DNA of 64,000 bases. Source: Fusarium oxysporum f. sp. lycopersici 4287 (Eukaryota > Ascomycota > Sordariomycetes > Hypocreales > Nectriaceae). This document shows positions 56,000 to 64,000 of the stretch, in pieces. How positions within the stretch are numbered: the stretch's first letter is position 1; every line of letters starts with the position of its first letter. The DNA is taken from NCBI RefSeq assembly GCF_000149955.1, contig NC_030991.1:227295-291294 (forward strand), read 5' to 3'. The notes under the pieces are model-generated. The model had not been told where the DNA came from, made no database searches, and saw nothing but the letters and a program-made list of their open reading frames with translations. A program made the translations under genes and the position numbers.

Positions 56000-57521
56000 T
56001 CATCTCCAGTCACTATTCCAAATAACATAGGCCATGTCCCTGGCTGTATTAACAGTATCAATAATGCGGCAAAACAACCCTTTGTTTGAAGATGTGACCG
56101 CCTCCTCATAGGGCATAAACATGCCAGACGGTGTGCGACGCATGCCAGCTGGCTCGGCGGTCAAGCTGTCTGTAGAAGTAAAGTGGTACGGATCATGTTC
56201 TTCAAAACTCCCAGAGCTGTACCATGCTGAGTCTGTATCGGCGTCCACTAAATCCTGAGAGAACCTACCCAGCGCTTTAGGTAGACGTGCTGTCTCTTGT
56301 GGTGAGAATGGCGAAACGGGATGGCTGTGTAAGGCGCTAGAGGTATGGTGTGTGGCTGTTCCTGGGACTTCTAGTATATGTTCTCGATCTTTTAGTGTTG
56401 TTGACGGAAGCATAGTGATCGTTATTCCATCAGAGAGTAATAAGTTGCCCTCCTTCGCCGGCTTTCGTGGCCTGTCCAGCTTCATCATGATTCCGTCTTC
56501 GGAATGGGTGTCGGTACTGATATCGCCGCCGTCGTCGTCGCCCTTAACCTCGACGGCGATACATTGCTCGACTTTATAATTGAAGTGGATGTGTTTCCGC
56601 TCAACACCTGGCGATGAGATCCTAGTGGATGCTGATGATGGTAGCATACTAGAGGTATCACGGCTCATTGGCGTCGAAGGGAAGGGGAACACGGCGTGAT
56701 CCGTCGTCGCTGCACGATCAAAGGAAAGTTCTTTTAATCGCCAACTGCCTTTCTGCCTCGCTTGGGCCACTGGTGTTGCCTGCTGGAGTAAGGGTGACAT
56801 TGACAATGGCCTCTGTAGCACGATATCTGATACGCTACTTTTCTTAAGGATAGGCTTCCGGTTAATGTTTACTAGTGAGTTGGGCCGGAACAACGAGGTA
56901 CCGGAAGGCCCAGTCTGTGTGCAGTAGATCTTGCTAGCACCTGGCTGAAGGGGCCCATATAGCCAACTCACATCATTATCTTTCAGCCTGCACAAAGTTA
57001 GCTTGATATTCGTGCCTAATTCCATCATGTCCCTACCAGTTGAGCATTTTAGGAGATACAGTCTTCAAGTTGTTTTTGCATTTTGTCCATGTTCTCCAGC
57101 ATGCATTCTCCAAACGAGCGCTATTAGGGAGCTCTCCTCGGCGGCTGGTAATATATTTCCATGATGACCAGATGTCTTCCTCCTTCCAGTCATGAGCAAG
57201 ATAGTCGACATTCATCCACGGCTGGGCGTTGATAGCAGTGTCATCGTCAGCGCGCTCGTGGAACTCTCCTAATACTGGAGAACCCCCCGTTGACATATCA
57301 GCCGGGTTATCATTGTCGACAGGCAAGGCGTTGTACGAGTCGCCCGACTTGAGATTCAGACGGCGTTCCAGGCCATCGTCCCGTGCCACCAAGAACTTGT
57401 CTTTCAGCAATTGGAGCAGCCAAGCGTGCTCTGCTGACGGTTCGACCAGGTAAGTTTCTTCATCGTAATCAAATAGGGTGGAAATATCCCTAGCGGGTGT
57501 TGGGGAGCAGGACAAATCCAT
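56000..57521 (-). CDS. Reg1/Hex2-like PP1 regulatory subunit, copy 2
   Basis: Exons 57521-57037 and 56987-56000, a 49-base intron (GTAGGG...TGCAG) splitting Trp exactly as in copy 1; 490 residues from ATG 57521. Shared blocks: EEDIWSSWKYI, ELPNSARLENACWRTW, NNLKTVSPKMLNW-LKDNDV, WLYGPLQ, the PP1-docking HIHF (294-297, in KHIHFNYKVEQCIAVE), GMRRTPSGMFMPY and TARDMAYVIWNSDW. It has an acidic stretch after the docking site and lacks ~75 N-terminal residues of copy 1. The same frame continues upstream past a TAG (57554-57552) to an ATG at 57779, so the original start may lie there. The core is uninterrupted. Sequence divergence from copy 1 is large, so this is not a recent duplicate. Confidence 0.8.
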
Positions 57522-58759
57522 TGATTCGCGGTGGATAGGAGGGGAGGAGGTCTAGATACATCCAGGCTGCTCAATTTCAGGTGTAATTGAAAGGTCCGGT
57601 TTCATGAGTTGGAATTCGCCCTGGCCTCGAGGGTGGCTATGGTGTGTGCGGCCGTTGGCGAGAAAGGGAAGGTTGAGATCCCAACAGCCTGGGCGTGGCG
57701 TTGTGTCAATAATGGCCAATTGCAATCGGCATTGAAAAAAGAGAGGAGTAGCTATGTCGTAAAAGCGATAGAGTGACATCTTAAATGGTACTTTCTGAAA
57801 GGTATTCTTTTATAGTGAAAAGCCCCTCTTCAACTTGGCAATCAGTTATATTCACATGCCAACGACTGCCGGATATTATGGATACTGCTGGCAAACACAT
57901 CCTGCGGTACGGTTGCAGACCGGTCGGAGAGTTTCGAGCCGCTTCGCCATGGCCTCTAAGCCGTACTCGGTATAGCACATCAGAGATGCATCGCTTGCCT
58001 AATCGACAGCTGTAGCTTGACTTAAAATGCCTTCTCTTCACTTAGTGAGAGCAGTATACAGTGTCCAGGCGCAGGATTTGGCGCGGAAGCGGAGAATGAC
58101 GATGACGCCAAAAGAATTCACTACACCAGTAAAAGTGGGAAATCTTTGCGACGCTCGAATGTTTAGGTTCCGCCGTCACACTTCCGTGGGTTGTACTGCT
58201 GCTCAGATGTTGTCGCTGTCACTGGTGGACGCGTGTTCGTGGCGTGCTCCGTCGACTCAAAACAACGCGGGGGTAGATGCAATGAACGGTTGAAGCCCAT
58301 TGAGTTCTTTTGTGGCTGCTGGTCCCAAACATCTCATTCTCACTATTTATTAATTGCAATACGACGGTTCGCCTGGGCTGGGATTCAACATATAGAAAAC
58401 GCACTTATGATGTCGGTGACATAGGGTTCATACGCAGTGACCACCAATCAAAACAGATTTCATTAAGAAACGCACAACTAGCTTAGGCAGACTTTGAATT
58501 ATCCACGGCGCGATCTTCTGCGCCATGTCACCTCTGACTGAAGCCGACAAATTGACGATCAACAGTGTCTGCGGAGCCTCAAGAGCTACCGGCAAGAGCA
58601 CCCACCGGTCATCAACTACCACATAGCAGACGTCCGACGCTCTCCATGGCTCTAACACAGAGTTTACGTGGCGTTAGGAGATCGAGTGAAAATATGATGC
58701 AGATGGCTGTGAGGACCTGGCGCTAGTTCTTGTGACGAGCATATGTGTCAGATATTAAG
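57522..58759. other. Reg1-like copy 2 upstream region and spacer
   Basis: Includes the in-frame upstream ORF 57779-57552 (75 codons then TAG), a possible lost N-terminus or upstream ORF. The remaining frames up to 58.7 kb have no domain. Confidence 0.4.
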
Positions 58760-58943
58760 GTGAATTGTGTATATTTCTTGATCCTTTCGCAATCGAAGGA
58801 CCATTGAGATCTTATATCTTTGACTGGTTCCTTCTAGGACTTGAGTCCTAGAAAGTCCTAGGTGAAAGTCCTACGATCTAAGTTTAGGGCGTCAAACTTT
58901 AATCCTGAACCTTAATCCTGAAGTTGAGGGTGAACCCTCCAAC
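58760..58943. repeat. hAT-like MITE, copy M4
   Basis: Matches copy M5 at 61763: GCAATYGAAGGAC, TATATCTT, CTTCTAGGACTTGAGTCC, GTCCTAGGTGAAAGTCC, CTGAAGTTGAGGG, ending CTCCAACA. The 5' end is eroded, so the start is approximate. More distant from M1-M3. Confidence 0.75.
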
Positions 58944-59860
58944 ATTCAACAATATGGTACCCCTCTAATTCCCCGCATTACACGTCGGATGAGAACTCCG
59001 GATAAGATGCTCCCGGCCGTATCCTCATCTGGCCCCCTACTCGGCGCCCTTCCGGCGAGCTGGTGTGTCCGGTTATCGTCGATGCAGAGCCCTCATCTCC
59101 AAAAGTCCAAGCACAATCACATGCCGCATACCGTAAACCGCCAACCAATCTCCCACTTTGCAACGAGGTGCCCGTCCAGGCCGCTGCATATCATAGCTCT
59201 AAGAGCTTCAAGCGAGTCGAGCATTTCTACATGCATGACTCTATGTGTTCTATTGGCCCAGTGAAATTGCCTGCCCCCTCGAGGCTCAACGACATGGGCG
59301 TTTGAACATCCCGCTCCCACGGGAAAAGTCTGTTTTTTGCTCATGGCCTGGTTGTCCTAAGCTTAGTCTCCGCTGATGCTATGTTACTCGCTAGGTACAG
59401 ATATGCTTCCGGCACCGCGATCCGGTCTGTTAGTTGCTTGTGAACACTGCTATATTTAATACTCGCATCCTCCTCGGTCCTCCCGTGCCGTACTCATGTC
59501 GTTTGGCCCGCCTACTTGGGCAACTCTACTTGAATTCGCTCTTCTGCCATATCCAGGATGTCAACCTCGGCCTTTGAAGACCTCTCATCGCAGCTTATTA
59601 ACGGTGCTGGTATTTACAATCCACGGACCTAGATCACTTTATATGATCTTCTTATAGTCCTGTTCTTCACTGCTGGGAGAGCTTGCCTTTTGTTCTCACC
59701 CAGAAGTTATCGCCACCACACCGTACTGATGATCCCACCATCCTGCATGATGAGTACCGCTTCCTCAATGTCTCGAAACCATATAACATATCGGCCAACG
59801 CCAAGCTAAATAGGCGCTAGCTCATTCTTTAAGGGGGCAATTGATGCCTCGCCGGTCCTG
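58944..59860. other. bZIP gene upstream region
   Basis: Presumed promoter of the bZIP gene. The ATG at 59861 follows 'tcctg' with an upstream ATG near 59844; start chosen by the open frame. No other gene seen. Confidence 0.4.
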
Positions 59861-60790
59861 ATGGAAGTGGGTGTCGGGTCCACCTACAACACATTGCCGA
59901 CTCAGCCCGCGCAATTCAAGAACCTTGGAGGTAGCGAAATACTGCAAAATATACTACCACCCGTTATGGGAGACAAGAAGTTAAACCGGCGGGCCCACAA
60001 CCGAAGACAATCACAAGAAAATGAGGCACTTTTCGAGTCCAGTGTCTTTGGGCAGGCTGTAGAGTCACCCAAGCCAAGGAAAAGGGGCCGAAAACCTAAG
60101 AAGCAGCCAAAAGAGCAGAAGGTAGTGGATCAACAGGAGGAGTTTGATGATGATAATCTTCCCAAGGATCCTCGCCGGCGCCGAGTGCTCGAACGTAATC
60201 GCATTGCGGCGAATAAGTGTCGTCTCCGCAAGCGTGATGAAGCCTTAGCACTCGCTTCTCAAGAAGAAGCTATGGAGGACCAGAATCGGTATCTCATGAC
60301 GTGTCTCGACTATCTAACCGCCGAAACTTACCACCTAAAGACCCAATTACTGCGGCATACAGAATACAATTGCGTTCTCATCCAGAAATACATCGCGAAT
60401 GAGGCGCAGAAGTGTGTGAATAGGCTAGTCGCTTGCTCTACTGCCTTTGATACCTATGGTAATTCTCTGAGCCCCTGCCATGGAAGCCCAAGTGGTGCTA
60501 GCGGCGCCGAAGAGTTGGATACGCAGAGTCTAAATGGAGGTAGTTTCCTGTTAACCCCGAGAATCTCTTCTCAGCCGGAATCTGGCACCTCGGAGGTTAC
60601 AGGCGTCATGTTTGATATGATGGGTTTAGGACCATTTAAAACGACTACTATGCCGCCTGATTCGATGGGCTTTACTCAGTCAGTTCTACCGTTATCCTTC
60701 ACTGAATATGGACGAGGGTTATCCGTCTACGAGGGACCGCGAGAACACCAAGCGGATGAGGTTGCTTGGGGCTCATACTGGCAGTTTTGA
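59861..60790 (+). CDS. ATF/CREB-type bZIP transcription factor
   Basis: Intact frame, 309 residues, no intron. Residues ~70-85 form a basic KPRKRGRKPKKQPKEQK tract. The bZIP follows at ~105-165: RRRRVLERNRIAANKCRLRK carries the N-x(7)-R DNA-contact signature (N...AANKCR, ATF type), then a short zipper with LASQEEAMEDQNRYL, LDYLTAETYHLKTQLL. The C-terminal half is Ser/Pro/Gly-rich, as in activation domains. Family knowledge: these factors bind CRE-like sites and act downstream of stress MAP kinases (Atf1/AtfA) in fungi; a stress-regulator role is inferred. No Hog1 docking region was identified. Nuclear. Two copies of the M4/M5 MITE flank the gene in the same orientation. Confidence 0.85.
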   Translation: MEVGVGSTYNTLPTQPAQFKNLGGSEILQNILPPVMGDKKLNRRAHNRRQSQENEALFESSVFGQAVESPKPRKRGRKPKKQPKEQKVVDQQEEFDDDNLPKDPRRRRVLERNRIAANKCRLRKRDEALALASQEEAMEDQNRYLMTCLDYLTAETYHLKTQLLRHTEYNCVLIQKYIANEAQKCVNRLVACSTAFDTYGNSLSPCHGSPSGASGAEELDTQSLNGGSFLLTPRISSQPESGTSEVTGVMFDMMGLGPFKTTTMPPDSMGFTQSVLPLSFTEYGRGLSVYEGPREHQADEVAWGSYWQF

Positions 60791-61762
60791 CGTTAATAGC
60801 TACCTCTGTCTGTTAATATTAGAAATAAGGGATAAGAAACCACGTGAAGAGTTATTTATGATTTCTGGTTAAGTTAGAGTTGATCTATAACGTCTCGTAC
60901 CGCTATGAATATGGAGTTAAGGCGATGCTTTCCAGTAACCGCACGTCACGGAGTTGCAAATAGGAATGTAGAACAGGAGTTTATGGGACCCAAACCGTAG
61001 AAAGATCCTGGAGAGGATAGATTACCGACGATGGTCTGGAAACAGCTCTGGCCAGTGGACAAAGAGCGAGTCCACCTTTCTTCGGACCTCACCAGTACAC
61101 AGGAAGGTGCCCTATTAGTGGAATAGTGCAGAGGAATCCTTTTAAAAATACATGAAAGGGTGGTCGCAAGATCAAGACATGGAGACTGATCTTACCGCTG
61201 TCGACGCTGAGCAAGATACTCAAGACAGTCACTGCAGAGAGATATTTTGTATAATGGGGACCTTCAGGATCCTCCGCATGAATCACTTGAAAGCATGCAA
61301 GCGAGAATCAGCCGAAGAGGCTTAGCTATGGAAGATAGGACGTCAAACACTTGAGAACTTGGCGCGTCACTGAAGGGTTACCACTGGCTGGACTCTTCGG
61401 CATAAGAAGCTGTGGGGCTCTGAGCATCAGGGTCAAATCGTCCGGACTGTAAACAGTGTAATTATCACACTGTACTTTGGGTCTAGACCGCCCCCCCAGC
61501 GGCGAAATAATTTTAATTCTATGCATTGCATCTTGTTTAAACTCGGTACTAAGTCATGCAGGATGTTGAGGTACTTCACCTGTGACCAGTAACCTAATGC
61601 TGGACTCATCCGCGCATAAGGGTGTGTCGACATACTGACAGAACAAGATATAATATCAGAATATACCTCGCTAGCCTGGTCTCAGCGCAGGTCACTCTAC
61701 TATGTTAGCAGATCCTACCTATTTGTCTGTTAGGTGCCTGGTCAACCACTTGCCGGTATTTG
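60791..61762. other. intergenic, no gene seen
   Basis: bZIP 3' flank and spacer. Minus frames 61089-61286, 61326-61526 and 61433-61633 have no recognisable content. Confidence 0.4.
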
Positions 61763-62003
61763 TGTTGTTGGATTACGCAGGGATGCTGAGTGCAGTTAGC
61801 AATTGATTGTTATTATCGTTATTATTGACTCCTTGCAATTGAAGGACTTTTGAGGCCTTATATCTTCGACAGATTCTTTCTAGGACTTGAGTCCCAGAGT
61901 CCTAGATGACAGTCCTACGATTTGAGTTTTAGGACATTAAAGTTTAACTTTAATCTTGAAACTTAACCCTGAAGTTGAGGGGGAACCATCAATTCTTCCA
62001 GCA
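61763..62003. repeat. hAT-like MITE, copy M5
   Basis: 241 bases from TGTTGTTGGATTACGCAGGG to TTCTTCCAGCA, with ATGCTGAGTG near the start as in M1 and M3, linking the two subgroups, and the CTAGGACTTGAGTCC block as in M4. Confidence 0.75.
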
Positions 62004-62430
62004 ATTTGGCCACCGTTAAGCGATAGCAAAGGGCATTATTGCATCCAACCTGGTGGTTTGTATTTGCAAGGAATGATCTGAGCAGCGCTCTGCTATTATT
62101 AATGGGTCAACTACTGCGCTTAGAAGAGATTCTGTGTATCTAAGTCAGTCAATCAGTGGGAACAAATTGATCAGGATATATGATGAACATTGGGACGTGG
62201 GTGGCGAGGATCCAAAAAGAGCAGGTGCATATGTAGAACATAGTTTATAAGTTGGGGAGAGGGTGGGGAGTTGACTGAAGAGGCGATTGTTGCACATTAA
62301 CTCTTGCATCAGTGGCTAGATAGAGCAACTTCTGCTCCACAACGCTTCGAGCTCTGTATTACAAAATGTGCCAGCCCTACCGTCGCTCTCTTACTCCCCA
62401 AAAACGCCAAACTTTCCGGCACTCTTCAAT
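62004..62430. other. intergenic, Ecl1-like upstream
   Basis: Presumed promoter region; nothing else seen. Confidence 0.4.
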
Positions 62431-62703
62431 ATGCCGTCAGGCCAAGAATGGTTGTATGATCCATGCCTCAGTTGCGGCACTCAAACAGAGGGAGAAACTT
62501 ACTGCTCCGATTCCTGTCGGTTATCAGAATGCGAGAAGGCACCGGCTCCGACACACTGTTCAAGCTGGCCTTCTATGCGCACTGCATCGTCCTCCTCGAC
62601 ATCGTCATCCCAAGAAGCCAAGTCATCGACCAAAGTAGAGAAGGAATTAAGAGTTTACAATAAGTCATTGGACCAGTCGAAGATGCGAAGGAGATTACAT
62701 TAA
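62431..62703 (+). CDS. small Ecl1-like zinc protein
   Basis: 90 residues from ATG 62431; the same frame is open 21 codons further upstream without an ATG, so an upstream exon is possible. The N-terminus carries a Cys pattern CLSCGTQTEGETYCSDSCR (C-x2-C...C-x3-C), which resembles the zinc site of the fungal Ecl1 family (extender of chronological lifespan, PF12855). A Ser-rich stretch and a basic tail (KMRRRLH) follow. Family knowledge: Ecl1 proteins respond to sulphur, amino-acid or zinc limitation and promote long-term survival. The assignment rests on one short motif; a different small zinc-ribbon protein is possible. It lies next to the bZIP gene and before a repeat-associated fragment. Confidence 0.5.
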   Translation: MPSGQEWLYDPCLSCGTQTEGETYCSDSCRLSECEKAPAPTHCSSWPSMRTASSSSTSSSQEAKSSTKVEKELRVYNKSLDQSKMRRRLH

Positions 62704-62806
62704 AAGCCGAAATACCTCGACTTCATTTGCATCCCCCTCAAGGGCTAACAGCAGGAGATACATCTCACAATAGTGCCACCATCAGCGCTCTCCGCGTGCC
62801 AACTCC

Positions 62807-63420
62807 ATGATAGATATTCGGAGTCGACAAGCAGGGCGTATTGACGCGGGGAACGACTTTACTGCGCCAGACCCGTGGCTGCGTCGACTTGGTTCTGCTC
62901 TTCACTTAAAGGACTTTGGTGGGAATAAGGACTTCCCAAGGGACATGATCGCTCTGAAATATGAAGTGAATCCGAACAATCCGGACGAGTCGGACGATGC
63001 TCAACTTCGGTTCATACATATCGCATTCGACCGGATGGTCAGCCACGCCAAAGCCGTCATCGCACCCGATACTATTTCCAGGAATGCTCTATTTCAAGTT
63101 AACCCCAGAGAGCTTGACAAAGACAAGGCCAAGCCTTCTCATTTCCAATTTAAGCCAGAGACTCGGAGGCGGTATACACTTGTGGTTAAAATATCTACTT
63201 GCTTACATTGTCCATTGTATGTCTGTCGAGAACGAAGCGGGTCGGCGATCATTCAAGCTTGGCATGAAGCAATGAGGCACTTGCGATATCATGATAGAAC
63301 ACGCAGATGACTGACCGACGCTTGGAAAGAATATGGAGGGGACCCAGAAGCACCCAAGGTTCCTAGGCTTCTTGATCTGCTGGAGAGTAACGTTCTAAAA
63401 CACTATATCTTGATTCTTGA
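62807..63420 (+). pseudogene. fragment of a large repeat-associated fungal gene (OrsD/helicase-linked type)
   Basis: The open frame 62807-63310 contains APDPWLRRLGSALHLKDF, DDAQLRFIHIAFDRMVSH, PDTISRNALFQVN and FKPETRRRYTLVVK, continued in the next frame as LLAYIVHCMSVENEAGRRS, so a frameshift lies near 63.19 kb. After the TGA at 63310 similar coding continues (LTDAWKEYGGDPEAP, RLLDLLESNVLKHYI). This pattern resembles the central part of large fungal proteins near RecQ-type helicases and DUF3505/OrsD-like sequences that are multicopy and often subtelomeric. Recognition is from memory of the pattern and moderate at best. Confidence 0.4.
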
Positions 63421-64000
63421 TCATTTTACTAAAATACCGACTATGATAGTGTTCTAACACCAAGTCCCAGATGAAGTGCGACATAGTTCATTGAAATCTT
63501 TATACGGAGAAAATGTGGTGCATGTTAGGGAGAAGGTAGAATATATTGAGTCGTTCCAAGCCTAAATCTAGCTGAACTAGGCTCGGTGAATAAACCAAAG
63601 CGTAGTTATAAATCCTTCCCCGTTTGATACATTATAGGAAAGGGGTAACGCGATAGTTGTGGCGTTTTGAAAAATCGGTAATTAGAGAGATGTCTTTCGA
63701 TATTCGGGCCAAAACCGGATTGATATCCGCATCTATCAACATGAAGGTCAGGTAATCCTGCATTTGTAAAAACCAATTTCCCTAAGCCAATGGTCCAAGC
63801 CTATTATACACCATGATGAGCAGACCATGATCATAATACGATAATATATACTCCCTGTGACAAGGGAAAATACTTTATTTTTCGGTCCCAGACGTCGGTT
63901 TATTTCAAGACGAGGTGATTAGTAGACAGTTTAAATCTACAACAACGACAGACGAGTTGTGGAAAAAAATCGAAGAAAGGTTTACTACGGGAAACCTTTC
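63421..64000. other. window end, no gene seen
   Basis: AT-rich spacer; no frame of note. Confidence 0.45.

Overview
The window looks like a gene-poor, transposon-rich accessory (lineage-specific) region of a filamentous ascomycete, most likely Fusarium or a close hypocrealean relative. The reasons are short 49-101 bp introns, many DNA transposons of pogo/Fot1, Tc1 and hAT type, a Tad-type LINE remnant, C-to-T style nonsense mutations resembling repeat-induced point mutation (RIP), and paralogues of conserved fungal regulators. The genus is inferred, not proven.

Layout. 1-3.1 kb: decayed Restless-like hAT element. 5.7-9.5 kb: hAT-like MITE, decayed RING-H2 gene and a complete Fot1-like element. 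10.3-12.9 kb: second pogo-type transposase remnant, then an allantoate-permease-like pseudogene abutting a hAT fragment. 13.5-17.2 kb: Gac1-type PP1 regulatory subunit and a CDK1/Cdc2 paralogue. 18.1-19.4 kb: Fot copy beside a LINE tail. 20.2-21.5 kb: intact mitochondrial flavohemoglobin. 22.3-27.7 kb: second RING-H2 copy, a 3.5 kb hAT element, and a Fot copy with a nested MITE. 29.7-31.6 kb: intact four-exon MFS transporter. 33-38.9 kb: MITE, double chromodomain gene, RIP-like mutated Fot copy, Fot-derived MITE and an intact RING-H2 gene. 39.7-43.5 kb: hAT next to a LINE remnant. 47.2-49 kb: intact Reg1-like PP1 regulator. 49.4-52.1 kb: Fot fragment, a hAT deletion derivative with an open ORF, and a 94 bp palindromic MITE. 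52.7-55.7 kb: Ccc1-type iron transporter with one stop, and a Tc1 element. 56-57.5 kb: second Reg1-like gene. 58.8-62.7 kb: bZIP gene flanked by two MITEs, then an Ecl1-like zinc protein. The right end holds a fragment of a large repeat-associated gene.

How the genes may work together. The non-transposon cargo is mostly regulatory: three candidate targeting subunits of PP1 (one Gac1-like, two Reg1-like), a CDK1 paralogue lacking the Thr14/Tyr15 inhibitory sites, an ATF/CREB-type bZIP, an Ecl1-like factor and a RING-H2 membrane family. Beside them are stress and metal functions (flavohemoglobin, Ccc1-like, MFS). This reads as a paralogous nutrient, cell-cycle and stress signalling set on dispensable DNA. 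Several members already carry single stops, so the set is partly decaying.
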